From Chelonoidis abingdonii (taxonomy: Eukaryota > Chordata > Testudines > Testudinidae): a stretch of 64,000 nt of DNA. Shown in pieces: positions 48,732 through 60,321 of this stretch. Each line of letters begins with the position of its first letter. Within the stretch, counting starts at the first letter, position 1. Position numbers and translations under genes: made by a program. The notes beneath the pieces are model-generated. The model had not been told where the DNA came from. It saw nothing but the letters and a program-made list of their open reading frames with translations, and searched no databases. Location: positions 59,844,187 through 59,908,186 of the forward strand of contig NC_133773.1 of NCBI RefSeq assembly GCF_003597395.2, written 5' to 3'.

Positions 48732-48930
48732 ATTATTACCCCAATTTTACTGGTGAGGAATTAAGGCACAGAAGATCTGATCCACAGCTCATTAACTCCC
48801 ACTGATTTCAGTGGGTGGTGGATTAGACCTAAAGAGTTTGAGTTGCCCAAAGTCATGCAGTAAGTGTGGCAGAGCTGGGGATAAAACCCTGAGTCCTAGT
48901 CTAGTGCCTTAATCTCACACACCACCATCC
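48732..48930 (+). repeat. MIR-like ancient SINE
   Basis: The order is ATTATTACCCCAATTTTACT, GAGGAATTAAGGCACAGAAG, GTTGCCCAAAGTCATGCAG, GTGTGGCAGAGCTGGGGATA, CCCTGAGTCCTAGTC. This follows the MIR core and 3' half closely and is the clearest MIR copy in the window. Confidence 0.75.
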
Positions 48931-49164
48931 TTCCTCTTGCCTTTCTGCAGTTCTTGCCTGCATTTTTCTATCCCAGCTCATTATAGAGTAAGATTCTAGT
49001 ACATTTCACTATCCTGCATCTCACAAGGATAAAGCCATCTAGAAATGTGGATTGGATGATTTGCTATCTTCACCTATTATCATTTATTCAATGACATTTT
49101 TAAATCATAACCAAAAGAGAGATTAGATATTTTTGCTGATGACTCAGACCTTTTAGTTGTACAA

Positions 49165-49310
49165 AGATGGGTCAACATTATTATCCCCATTTTACATTTA
49201 GAGAAGCCATAGCACTGAGTTGTTAAGTCACTGATTGACTGAATTACAATCTTCTGTTAATGTCATAAACAGGACACCTGGATTCAGTTCCTAATCCTTT
49301 ATAGCAACTA
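49165..49310 (+). repeat. MIR-like SINE, diverged
   Basis: ATTATTATCCCCATTTTACA, then GAGTTGTTAAGTCACTGA and GGACACCTGGATTCAGTTCC follow the MIR order with losses. Confidence 0.5.
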
Positions 49311-50243
49311 GATAATGCTGCTTTCGTTATGAATTAACTTATGCTGTTTAAAAGTTGTCAATAGGAAGTGGCAACTATCCAGTTGCTGCTGACACTGACA
49401 AGCAGCATTTTTTCTGCGGCTTCATAAAATTAAGTTGCACCGTAGCTAGTTACTGTACCTTTAGCTGTTTTGTCACTTTAGATGCCACTGGAAACTTGAG
49501 CACTCATTAGCATTATGTGAAACTTTAACAAAATCTTTCTGCCAGTTCAGTTACTTCACTGACAGTAGTGTTAATGACTTAAAATATTCAGCAATGTAAC
49601 AAGACAATGTTGGCTGAAATTGAAAAGGCTGCACTTGCATTCCCAGGTGTTGTGCAAAGCCTTGTTTCAGCAGATATTGAGCTTAAGGCAGAGAAGCATT
49701 TGAATCCTTTATGTGGTGAATGGTGAGAACTGTATTAATCCATGAAATAAGCGAGAAAAAGAACCCCAGGGAACAGGTAGAAGTATCTTGTAAAGGACAA
49801 AGGAGGGTGCTTTTAAATACCTATTCATTTAATAAAGCACCTATATGTTTTGAACTGAAATGAGATCCTTGTAAAACTTAACATTCTAGTACATAAAACA
49901 TTTTCACTGTTTGATTGCTTTCAATTTATTCATTGCACAAGTCCCTGCCTCCTTTTACAATAACACTGCTTTATATATCACTGTGATGTGATATGAGGCA
50001 AGAACTTTTTTTAATTAGTTGTGAAGACCCTGTTAACATATAGTACCTGTGAAATGGAATTACTGTGGGAAATCTCATCTTGTCTGAATTTCTCCTTAAA
50101 AATTGTTTACTGTCTCTATTTTTATATATAATAATTATTAAAATCTGCATTGTACAGCTGGGATGTAGAACAGTTATGTGACTTCAGTTTCTCTTAGTTC
50201 TAAGCATTCACTTCAGTAACAGTATAAAAAAAAACAACCCAAT

Positions 50244-50628
50244 CAGGGTCGACCCTAGCTATTCTTGGGCCCTATGCAGCCCCCCTGGGGGGGGGGCTCC
50301 AGGCCTCAGCGGGGGGGGAGGAGGGGATGTCTTGGGGGGCGGGGAGGAACCACCCCCCTGCACTCACTGGCAGCGCAGCTGGGGCCAGGTTGCTGCACTT
50401 CCCACCGCTAGTGAGTGCAGGCCCGGCCCTCCTGCAGTCCTCGGGGTGGGGGCAGGGGTGAGACTAGGGCAGAGCAGGGGTGGGGGCTTTGGGGAAGGGG
50501 TGGAGTGGGGGTGGGAAGAGGCTGGACAGGGGCTGGAGCAGCAAGCAGGGCATCAGAAAATTTAGTGCCCCAAATTCTCTGGTGCCCTACACAGCTGCGT
50601 ACTTTGTGTATGGGTAGGGATGGCCCTG
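50244..50628. mobile_element. GC-rich MITE, probably hAT
   Basis: The left end CAGGGTCGACCCTAG and the right end, inward, CAGGGCCATCCCTACCC are inverted repeats. The interior has CTATGCAGCC and GGTGCCCTACACAGCTGCG, near-symmetric to each other. A matching 8-bp target duplication was not evident. The body is G-rich and has no transposase. Confidence 0.55.
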
Positions 50629-51297
50629 CCCCCACTAAATTTAAAGCTAATTTTAGTGCTCGTAGAGGTGCCCGACTGCCAGCCCTAGATATTGAAATTC
50701 TCCTTTAAGACATAGAAATTAGTGGTGGCAATGCACGCCTCCCTGTACCACCCTCCCAGCATGCCTCAGTGCTTATCTAAAGAGACTATGCATCAGAGTG
50801 AGAGGGAAGTTCTATTAATGAAACTACAAACAGTACCAGCTGTGATGGTGGACTTTAGGTTATGGACTGAGACCACCGATTCGTCATATATTGGCCTCTG
50901 AACTGTGTTTAGCAATGACTCCTGGCTACTACAGGTTTTGAATCCGGCTTAGATGTGAAAACTTTCATAGTCTTACTGTCCCTTGGTTTGGGGGAGGACG
51001 GAATTTCCGTTCCCCACACTGACCCTATAAAGCCCAAGTATCACTTCACAAAAGTAGAGGGAATGTCATTTGCTGTGATTATGCCAGTGAAATCAGTGGT
51101 GTGACTCCTTTCATAAACAGGGCCTCAGGCCTGGGATCCCAGACGTTATGGGCAGCCCTAGTGCAAGGTAACTATGTTGAATAAGTATAAAAAATTAATA
51201 TGTATAAAAATTAAACTGGGGAAGATAACTCGTTTTCTTATTATTAACTTTAGTAACTTTATTATCAGAAATAATGGACTCATGCATATTTCCATAG

Positions 51298-51370
51298 ATT
51301 CCTCCACACTCTGGCTCTTCTTCCAATGTGAATGGTGTGCCTGAACTATTCCATTGCATAAGTCCTGAAG
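51298..51370 (+). CDS. DCLK2: DCLK2 exon: linker before the kinase
   Basis: This 73-nt exon (phase 0 to 1) follows TTTCCATAG and ends at a strong GTAAGC donor. It reads IPPHSGSSSNVNG, then VPELFHCISPE, leaving a G. The SSSNVNGxPEL and CISPEG parts match the DCLK2 linker, while IPPHSG is diverged. It joins in frame to GLK of the exon at 36006 and to GVNGNKCS of the next exon. The segment lies just N-terminal to the kinase. Confidence 0.92.
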
Positions 51371-53549
51371 GTAAGCATTTAAACCACTGTTTGCTACTAA
51401 CCTTCACAAAATCTTTGTTCACCTTTAAGTGACTTTGTTAGCTCGGTGATACTAGACAACTGCTAGCAATCCATCAGATTTTAATCTTAGATCCTTGACA
51501 TTCCTTACTAGGTACTGACTGTTTGATAAACCATTACTACACTTGCTATATCAAGTCTGTACAGTGAGAGAGATGAATTCGATTCTAAATAATATTGCCC
51601 CTTCACCAATGGTAGCAGATTTTTAGACCTTACAGGTCAGTTTCCCATTGGAAGACAAATCACTGTCAGGCTATTATCAGTGTTTTTATTTACAAAATGT
51701 ACCTATGCCTTGTTTCCTTTTAACAAAATGTCACAAGATGCACATAGGCAAATGCCTCTTTCAGAACCGTGAGCTGAAGCCACCACTGTCCTCCTATAAA
51801 GAGGCAGCTGTCTTGAGCCTCTTTCTCTTAGGAGTTCCCCTGGAATCTCACTGCTCAAAACATTGACTCAGCTCCCTGGAATTTACACCTGGGAAACCCT
51901 CTAACCCAAAGCTTGGTCACATGGTCTTGCAATATGGCCCTTCTTTTATGCTGCTGTTATGCAACCAACACACAGGAATTTCGGAAAAGGTTTCACTGTC
52001 CAGAACATGCTTTAATCCACACAATCCCATTAATGATTGCCTGGATGCAGAATGAGTTTCATTCTGAGTGCTTAACCTCAACAACTCATAATGTGCATGC
52101 CATAGCAATATCTTCATTAATACACTCCTCTTATAACTTGATTTACTATGTTATAAGCAGCAGCTCTGGTCTAAAATTTTTCTTTATGTATTGACTTCAG
52201 GACTGAGGCCCCCTTTACAAGAAGATTTCTTTGTTTCTAAAGATCTGACCTGAGGTATTCAGCCTGCCAGCATTCAAGGTTTTTCACCCAGTCCATCTTT
52301 ATAACATTATACTAATCCATATTTATAATCATCTCCTTGCTCCCAAGCAACATTATTCCCAGCTGCAACTTCATCAAGTCATTCTGGAAAAAGCTGTAGG
52401 ATGCAAAATGAATAAAAAGCCCTGCTCTTCAGTCAAATCCCAGTGGGCACTTTAGAGTGATACAGTCAGCGCATTCATGGAAATTATGAACATTGTGTCT
52501 CTGGTGACCCCACAAAAGTAAGGTGTTTGCAGTTGGATTGGAACTGTAGTCTTCCTCGTGGTAGCCCATTTTGCTGCAAGTGGAGTCATCAGACCAGCCA
52601 GTCCCCGCTATTCTAAACTTACCTTTTCAGTTCTGTAAGAGATCATCTTATGGATAAATCTCTGTGACCATTGTGGGAATTTCGTTAATCTTTTTGTTTT
52701 TCATTACCAAATAAGTAATCTGTTGAGAATAGGGAGGCTAGTAAAGCATTTGTGATCTTGTTCCTACAAAAATACTTGCAAATTGATGTCTCTTAATGTG
52801 TGTGAAAGAGTGGTGGTAGTCAGGGTGGGAGAGCAAGACAAGAAACTTAATAAGGAACAGGTTTTAAGGCCATGATCTTGTTTGTCCCTACTTGACTTGG
52901 CATCTATTTCCAGTGTAGATAGAAGTGTTGCTATGATCTAAAACTAGTTCTTATCTCCTTTAATAAAGCGATTAAGTCTTTAAAATGGGATGACACTATT
53001 ATACTGTAGAATTTACTGGTTTTAAGGAAAGATACAATGTTTAAAAAAAAAAAAAAAGCCCTTAACATTAGCAGTTATAAAACTTATCTGTAGTTTGACG
53101 CTATGACAAAAAATCTGGTACATAGAATTTCAGTGCCAAATTTTCTAGACGACTGGGACCTGACTAGCTCTTTAATGAAACAAATCAAAGACGATGAGAT
53201 CCATAGGCAATGTTGTCAGTAAAATGTAATGTCTCTTGAATGTGTTTGGTTTAATTTTAATACACAAGAAAAGTGTAATTGCAGTCTTCAATATTTGGTT
53301 GGGTATGTTGTTGCACCTTAGAGAAAGTCTTGCATAGGTGGTTTAGCCAAGAAACTTGTATGATAGCTGCTGTCTGTGCTAAGCAAGAAGGAGTCAAGAG
53401 TTGTTACTTTTTTATGGTATAAGAAAGACCTCAAACAACATAAAATATGTTTAGTCATCTGAAATTTTCCTCATTAGTTAAATGCATAAATAACTGTCTT
53501 TTTTCATTACCAAATATTTACTGTTTTTCATGAATTTGTAATTCCGTTC

Positions 53550-53581
<32 letters not shown>

Positions 53582-53971
53582 CTCAAGGAAAACACCAATG
53601 AAAAATAAATTTTAAAAAGAAGGCCGTCTAATAAAAAGCTAAATGTGTCAGGACATTGCTGGAGTTAAACGTTTAACTAGAATTTCTGTCACCTTTGGGA
53701 TTTGTCAACATAGAAATGACAATAATATAATAATGTTTTTCTTATGTGTTAACAAGGACAAGAAGGTCACACAGCTCTGATTAAGCTATAACAGTTCTTG
53801 TTGCTGTTTTGAAATAAAAACAAAGGGACAAATTGTACTGAATGTAGTTTATTTTTACATTCCTATTTTGTTTCTAGGAATATCTGCACTGTACTCTTGA
53901 ACTCTGTGGGGATATGCCATATTGCTGATGTCTCTCTCCACCTTACATTATTGTCCTTGCTTTTTGTGCAG
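51371..53971 (+). other. DCLK2: DCLK2 intron
   Basis: About 2.6 kb of AT-rich sequence with poly-A at about 53043 and poly-T at about 53560. No repeat or coding feature could be supported. The acceptor tract CTTGCTTTTTGTGCAG is strong. Confidence 0.8.
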
Positions 53972-54080
53972 GTGTGAATGGAAACAAGTGCTCAGCGTCA
54001 TCCACTATTCTTGAGAAATACAAAGTGGGAAAGGTGATTGGTGATGGCAATTTTGCTGTAGTAAAGGAGTGCATAGAACG
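53972..54080 (+). CDS. DCLK2: DCLK2 exon: start of the kinase domain
   Basis: This 109-nt exon (phase 1 to 2) runs from a TTTTTGTGCAG acceptor to a GTAAGC donor. It reads [18 protein letters not shown], then [18 protein letters not shown] plus two bases of an Arg codon. It begins the Ser/Thr kinase domain of the CaMK group: the Gly-rich loop GDGNFAVV binds ATP phosphates. [20 protein letters not shown] is the DCLK2 form; DCLK1 has an [23 protein letters not shown] text, so DCLK2 is favoured. The lysine, HRD and DFG parts lie in exons beyond the window. A DIRS element begins about 225 bp after the donor. Confidence 0.96.
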
Positions 54081-54307
54081 GTAAGCAAGAAAGTTGTTTA
54101 GCTATTTTTCAGTTCTATATCTTTTAAGCTGTTGATTTAATTAAACAGAATGCAGTGTGTATGTCTCAGAGTGTGTATATACAGTATGTGGAAAATATAC
54201 ACATAGGTATACATAGTATAAATGTATGTCTATCAATAGTATGTATGACAAGACAAAAAAAATCACAAAGTCATGATAGTGCAATAATAAGAAATAAATA
54301 TGGCTGC

Positions 54308-54500
54308 TGCTTCTTCGAGTGATTGCTCATGTCCATTCAATTTAGGTGTGTGTGCTCACCACATGGACCGCTGCCAGAAGTTTTTCCCTCAACAGTATCC
54401 GTGGGGGACCAGCTCTGGCACCCCGTGGAGTGGTGCGCGTATGCTGCGGCATATAGGGCACTGCCGGCCCCCTCCACTCTCAGTTCCTTCTTGCCACCAG
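54308..54500 (+). repeat. DIRS left inverted terminal repeat
   Basis: GATTGCTCATGTCCATTCAA, TTTAGGTGTGTGTGCTC, GACCAGCTCTGGCACCCC and CCTCAGTTCCTTCTT-like text recur in reverse complement at 60434-60640. The outermost part of the right copy (TTACCTTTTTCCATAACTG on its reverse strand) is missing here, so the two ends are not equal, as in DIRS1. Confidence 0.9.
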
Positions 54501-54673
54501 TGACCGTGCATGGAACTTATGCTTCTTCAGCTAGAACTGTTGCTTTTTGTTCCTTTGAACTCATTTGCCTCTTGCAAATATTACTGCGTATAGTTTCCCT
54601 CTAGGTTAGTTCAACCTATTTGTTAAGTTAGAGATTTAGTAGGTCACTAAAGGGACTTCACCTTAGGAGGGGC

Positions 54674-56445
54674 ATGCCCCAGTGCCCAGGCTTTAAACCC
54701 CGTGATCACTGTAAAAGGTCCATGGCCATTAGCAATTCACATAATAGTTGTTTATGGTGCTTGGGTGAAGGTCATGTTAGTGATAAGTGCAAAATCTGCA
54801 AGTCCTTCAAGCCCAGAACAAAGAGAGAGCATGACATTAATTTGAAGGTGCTTCTGATGGAGTCTGCCCTTACCCTGATGCTGGAGCAGTGCTCTGATTC
54901 AACACCAAGCACCGTGACCTTGGTGCACAGCGTCCCGCTGGTACAGTCTATTAGCTGGCACTGATCTCCTTCCGTGGCTCCAGCCAAGAAGCCCAGGAAG
55001 GTCTCCAGCTTCCTTCAAGGGAAAGGACAAGTCTGGGGTGGACCAAGGCCCTGTCTCTGGTGCCTCTTCGCATCCTTAGGGATTCCGGGCTGCAGCTCAG
55101 GTCGAGTGGTGTAACCCAGCCTGTTCCCCGCTGGATAGCGGCAGAGGTCCTCGTCAGCTCTAGGTGCCATCCATACCAGAGGCCCTCAAAGCAGCGCAAG
55201 ACATTATGTCCCTCCTGGTGCCAGGGTAAGCCGGCATTGGGACCACCACAGTCTCCACCTTTCTGGCAGCGCGCTCCATCACGGGGGATGTCCCACCAGT
55301 GGTCACTCTCTTGCAGCTGACACGCTTCTGACTGTGATAGGCAGAAGTTTTGCAGCCCATTCTGGTCTCTGGACCTCTAACAAGGGCAGAGAGGCTCAAG
55401 GCGCAGCTCATGGTGACTGGGCGCAGACCTTTGGAGGCACGTGCCCTCCGGCAGGAGTTTTGGTGCCCGAAATCTCCGTGGCATCAGTGCTGCTCCAGGG
55501 ACAGGTGGCGTCCACCAGGGTGGCGTCACCACGTGCAGCTACATCTTCATGATGCCAAGCCCACTCTAGTTCCCGATCCTGCTCCACATCCCAGTACTGC
55601 TCATTAAACGTGAGGCATAGATCGCTGGCCTAGGGCTGTTGCGGATCCGCCAAGCACTCCGTGTCACTGAGGCCCCAATCCAGACGCTCGTCAAGGTCAG
55701 CCAGATCTAACTCCGAGGGGGGCAACTGGTACTTATCAGGACAGAGGCACCAATCAGTCCCATCTTGGTCACAGAGAAGGAACTCTGGCTCAGGTTCGGA
55801 GCAAGGTTCCATAGCAGCAGGACAGGCTCCGGCACCTATGGTGACCTCAGACTCTGTGGCCAGCACAGTGGTACCCATAGAACCCATGGGGGTTCAGTCG
55901 TCCCCCTCAGGTCACCTGCTCGGTGTCCAGAGCTTCAGAGAGATTGGCTACTGCCCCCCTTCCAGTCCAAGAGGCCTCGGCTGCAGGCACCCTGCAGGCA
56001 CAGGAGGAAGTGGGGAGCAAGCCTCCAGACCACCTATGGTTGCGGAGGACCCCTTGGAACCGGCTTCTCCTCCTTATCACCAGACAAGGCCATAGTGGGG
56101 CTCCCTCCACCGGTGCCCCAGGATGATCCTAAGGCTCATCAGGAGCTGTTAAAGAGGGTTGCTGCCAACTTGAGCCTCCAGGTGGAGGAGTTAGAGGAAC
56201 TCACAGATTCCCTCCTAATGTTCTCTGCCCCATGGCCCCAGCTAGGGTAGCTTTGCCACTACATGAGGTGGTCACTAAAATTACAAATGCCCTCTGGCAA
56301 ACTTCCTCCTCCTTGCCTCCGATCTCCAAGAGGGTGGAGCGCAAGTACTTTGTGCCATCCAAGGGACACGAGTACCTTTATACTCACCCTGCTCCCAATT
56401 CCCTAGTGGCAGAGGCGGTCAACTACAGGGAGAGACAGGGTTAAC
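54674..56445 (+). pseudogene. DIRS gag-like region with zinc knuckle
   Basis: The frame from 54674 begins MPQCPGFKPRDHCKR and contains CLWCLGEGHVSDKCKIC. Codons at 54749-54790 give CX2CX4HX4C, the spacing of a retroviral-type zinc knuckle. Basic, Pro- and Ser-rich sequence follows, broken by frameshifts at several places up to about 56445. It would be the nucleic-acid-binding structural protein. Unlike most gag proteins, the knuckle is close to the N-terminus, as I recall for vertebrate DIRS. The downstream pieces at 55661-56250 are hard to assign by residue. Confidence 0.65.
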
Positions 56446-57259
56446 CGGGGGCTACTCCTAAGAATAAAGACTCAAGGAGACTGGACTTGTTTGGACGTAA
56501 AGTTTATTCGTCCTCTAGTCTGCAGTTGCAGGTGGCCAACCATCAGCCTTACTAGGCCGCTATGATTTTAATATGTGGCAGGCCATGACCAAGTTCAAGA
56601 GCGTCCTTCCTGAGGCTTGTGGGAAGGCATTCCGAGTGATCCTGGATGAGGGCTCAACTGCAGCCAGAGCAGCTCTCCAAGTGGCATCGGACACGACGGA
56701 CACCACTGCCTGTACCAGGGCACTGGCCATCTTGTTGTGTAGGGCTTCGTGGCTGCTCCTCTCTAGTCTTTCCTCGGAGGCTAAGCAATCAATGTAAGAC
56801 CTCCCTTTCGATGGGCACACCCTGTTCGCAGAACAGATGGACATTAAGCTCCATGGCCTGAAAGATTCCCTCACAAGCCTGAAAACATTGGGCCTGTACA
56901 TCCGTGGCCCTGCTTGCAAGCGGTTTTAAGCCACAGCAGCCTTAGAGCTAAGGGAACCACCCTTGCCAGGAGCCTCCCCACAAAAGATCCAGGGGCTACA
57001 AGAAGCACCTTGGCCACCAACCCCCGTTTACATCCCAGGTGGGCTCAACTTGCTGTAAGCAGACGGGCTACCAGCCATTTTGAGGGTACACTAGAGAGTG
57101 ACCCACCTGACTGTTCCCCAGATCCTTCCTCTGTTTTGCCAACTGCCTTTCTTCCTTTCTCCCTGCGTGGGCGTCTATAACATCAGACCAATGGGTCCTC
57201 AATGTGATGGCGCAGGGTTACAGTTTTCAGTTACTTTCTTCCCACCCTCCCTCCCCATT

Positions 57260-58340
57260 CCCCTTCAGGGACCCCTCTAATGAGAATCTTCTCATACAGG
57301 AGGTAGAGGGCCTACTACAGCTGGGTGCAGTGGAGGTAGTTCCTGTGGAGTACAGGAACAAGCAGACATGCCAAACCTGCAGAAAAAACGCAGAAATTAG
57401 GCTTGTATTTGTCTTAATTGGCTTGTGGGTTGCTTGTGGGCTAGTTTTTGGCTTGTACTTTGTTGCCTTTTTTTTTTTTTTTTTTAAATAGTCTCCAGGC
57501 AAGCAGGGACAAGTGTGGGGGAGAGACACTGTGCACAGCAGGCCCACCACAGTCCCAGACTGCACACGGTGGGAGGATCTAGTCACATAGAGTTTTGGGG
57601 TTCTTGGGGATTGTCTTGTTTTGGCCTTGTTTTGAAAGGGATTAGCTTGATGTTCGGCTTATTGTGAAAGTTGGCAACTGTGGGAACAAGGGGTTCTATT
57701 CTCGATACTTTTTAATCCCCAAAGCCAAGGGCAGTCTGCGGCCCATACTAGACCTGCGGAGCTTGAACCGCTACTTAGCGAAACTGAAGTTCCACATAAT
57801 CTCCCTGGCTTCCATCATCCCCTCCTTAGATCCAGGAGACTGGTAAACTGCCCTCGATCTGAAAGATGCATACTTCCGCATTGCCATCTTCAAAGGATGC
57901 AGACGCTTCCTCTGGTTCACAGTAGGTCCTGACCACTATCAGTTTGCAGTCCTCCCATTTGGCCAAGTGCATGTCAGTGGTGGCAGCTTACCTCAGATGT
58001 CGGGGTATCCAGGATCTATCCGTACCTTAACAACTGGCTCGTCAAGGGCAACTCAGGTCCAAGGGAACATCGAGTGCTGCTAGCCACGTGCCGTCGCCTC
58101 ATCCTGTTGACGAATGACAAAAAATCCACATTCGTTCTGGTACAAAGGATAAAGTTCATCAGAGTGGTGCTTGACTTGACCTGTGTCAGGGCATTCCTGC
58201 TGATGGAGAGATCCAGGGCACTGACAGACCTCATTGTGGAAATCTTTATATTTCCCCTGACTATGGCCAGGGTTTGCCTATGCATACTAAGTCACATGGT
58301 AGCGTGTACATATGTGATGTGCCACGCCAGGTGCTGGATG
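57260..58340 (+). pseudogene. DIRS reverse transcriptase, interrupted
   Basis: The N-terminal part ENLLIQEVEGLLQLGAVEVV precedes a 320-bp insertion. After it, GFYSRYFLIPKAKGSLRPIL, DLRSLNRYL, then a stop and TALDLKDAYFRI, then QFAVLPFG are the classic DIRS RT blocks. A deletion follows, and VVAAYLRCRGIQ leads to the catalytic box at 58023-58034, which reads YLNN instead of YLDD. DIRS RT copies the RNA in a cycle yielding a single-stranded then circular DNA. With the insertion, stops, deletion and altered active site, it cannot work. Confidence 0.9.
57363..57682. mobile_element. hAT MITE inserted in the DIRS RT
   Basis: The 320-bp insert is bounded by a perfect 8-bp duplication, GGAACAAG, at 57355-57362 and 57683-57690. 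Its ends CAGACATGCCAAAC and, inward from the right, CACAGTTGCCAACTTT are imperfect inverted repeats. The host frame before and after (VEYRNK and NKGFYSR) overlaps at the duplicated bases, confirming an insertion. A long T-run lies near the middle. It has no transposase. Confidence 0.92.
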
Positions 58341-58439
58341 TGACCCCTGTAGCAATGGCTAGCAACTGTGTACTCCCAGTCCAGGGACCACCATCCCTGG
58401 AGAAGGTCATCACCATCCCTGCGTCAGTACTTATCTTGC

Positions 58440-58860
58440 TGCAATGGTGGACCGACCCTGGGAAAGTCCTGGAAAGAGCTCCCTTCATCAGCACTCCTCA
58501 CTCAGTCAAGTTGGTTTCGAATGCCTCAGACCTCAGATGGGGCACGCACCTCAGCATCCTCCAGACCCAAGGTGTGTGTTCCCCAGAGGAGTCGATGCTA
58601 CACATAAACATCAAAGAGCTCAGGGCGGAATGCAGAGCATGTGTGGGCTTCTTACCTCACCTGTTGGGCAGAGTGGTCAGAGTCCTCATGGACAGCACAG
58701 CCTTGATGTTCTACATCAACAGACAAGACGGAGCATGATCTTCAGCCTTTTGCCAAGAGGCACTCATCTGTGGGACTTCTGCATCAACCATGGACTCCAG
58801 GTGCCAGGAACACGCTAGCAGATCAGCTAAGCAGGGATTTCTCCTCTCACCATGAGAGGG
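58440..58860 (+). pseudogene. DIRS RNase H region
   Basis: The frame gives HSVKLVSNASDLRWGTHLS, then LHINIKELRAECRACVGFL and RVLMDSTALMFYINRQDGA. These match the three acidic blocks of DIRS RNase H (TDAS...GWG, INxLELxA, xDNxTxxxYINxxGG). The first block has Asn (58520-58522) where the catalytic Asp should be, while the Glu and the later Asp are kept. The region continues into ADQLSR-like text at about 58822, a DIRS hallmark after RNase H. Several stops occur. Confidence 0.88.
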
Positions 58861-59260
58861 TGCTCCACCCAGAGGTAGCCAGCATGATCTTCCTGAGGTG
58901 AGGAACTCCCCAAGTGAATTTGTTCACCAGGAGGTGCCACAGGTTTTGCTCCAGACAGGGTCTGGGCAAGGGCTCCCTCTCCGATGCCTTCCTCCTGCCG
59001 TGGGCAGGAAGCCTGGTGTATGCGTCCCCTCCAATTCCGCTCGTCAGCAAACTCCTAGCGAAAATCAAGAGAGACAAGGCTCAGCTTATCATGCTTGCCC
59101 CGGTGTGGCCTTGCCAGTGCTGGTTCGGGACACTATCAAGCTTGTCTGCTGTCCCTCCCTGGCCCCTGCCAAACCAACCGGACCTGCTGTCACAAGATCA
59201 CAGCTGACTCTTGCACCTCAAACTCGCGTCCCTCCACCTTACAGCGTGGATGTTGTGTAG

Positions 59261-60280
59261 TTGAACCCGGATGAACGGGCCTGTTCAGAAGGGGTCCAGA
59301 AGGTCCTCCTTCAGAGTAGAAAGCCCTTGACTAGGCAGACCTACCTGGCAAAGTGTATGAGGTTCTCCTGCTGGGCGGCTGCACAGAGCATCTCCCCTTC
59401 GCATTCAGTCTTAGACTACCTGCTTCATTTTAAGAACCAGCGCCTAGTGCATTCCTCTATTAGGGTGCAACTGGCGGCTATTTCAGCCTTTCATCCGCCA
59501 ATCCAGGGGCAGACAGTGTTCTCCCATGACATGACTGTCAGGTTCCTTAGAGGCTTCAAGAGGCTCTTTCTTCAAGTTCGGTTCCCGACCCCTCAGTGGG
59601 ATCTCATCTTGGTTCTGTCCAGGCTCACGGGTCCGCCCTTTGAGCCTTTGGCCTTGTGCTCCCTGTCTGACGTATCATGGAAGGTAGCTTTCCTGGTGGC
59701 AGTGACGTCAGTGAGGCGAGTCTCCGAGCCCTGACCTCAGAAGTACCATACATGATCTTCTATAAGGACAAGGTCCCAGCTCCAGTCCCACCTGGCCTTC
59801 CTTCCCAAAGTGATGTATGCTTTCCACATGAGCCAGGACATCTTTCTTCCAGTGTTCTGCCCTAAGCCCCATGAGACTAATGAAGAGAGGCATCTTCACA
59901 CTTTGGATGTAAGAAAGGCCCTGGCTTTCTACTTAAATTGGACAAAACCTTTCGGTAGGCTGACTCAGCTTTTCATCTCTATAGCTGATAGGATGAAGGG
60001 CCTCCCAGTGTCCACGAAAAAGATTTTTAACTGGATCACATCTTGCATTCGGATCTGCTGCAAGTTAACGGGAGTCCCTCCGCCGCCGATCTTCAGAGCC
60101 CACTCAACTAGAGCGCAGGCATCCTCAGCGGCTTTCCTGGCACGCGTTCCAATCCAGGACCTCTGTAAATCCACGACGTGGTCCTCAGTATGCACATTCA
60201 CAGCCCACTATGCCTTCACGCAACAGGCCAGGGACAATGCGGGGTTTGGTAGAGCTGTCTTGCAATCTACATGTCCGTGA
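59261..60280 (+). pseudogene. DIRS tyrosine recombinase, frameshifted
   Basis: The first part, 59261-59734, holds the core-binding region (KPLTRQTYLAKCMRFSCW, STIRVQLAAISAFH-like) and ends with FLVAVTSVRRVSEP, containing the first catalytic Arg. After a frameshift, 59810-60280 holds HSTRAQASSAAFLA with the HxxR pair (His 60101-60103, Arg 60110-60112), and TTWSSVCTFTAHYAF with the final Tyr near 60210. The R-H-R-Y set is thus all present as sequence, but in two frames. The enzyme would join circular element DNA to the genome without a target duplication. Confidence 0.9.
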
Positions 60281-60321
60281 ACTCTGTACCCACCTCCAGG
60301 GGTACTGCTGGGCCACCTAAG

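Larger units (their letters stand above)
36101..51297 (+). other. DCLK2: DCLK2 intron, 15 kb, transposon-rich
   Basis: It holds a SINE-like copy (38172), a mariner-type MITE (39469), a foldback hAT (39794), a palindromic repeat (41978), GC-rich hATs (43495, 46610, 50244), an LTR-like repeat (about 45800-47870) and MIR fragments near 48.7 and 49.2 kb. The stretch 36300-36720 is moderately GC-rich but gives no recognisable protein. Stretches 36720-38170, 42090-43490 and 43935-45800 show only AT-rich sequence with short runs. Confidence 0.8.

Noticed and set aside
55660..56250. A separate host gene suggested by 144- and 161-codon frames
   Set aside because: They fall within the DIRS element between the zinc knuckle and RT, in overlapping frames, and are best read as decayed gag.
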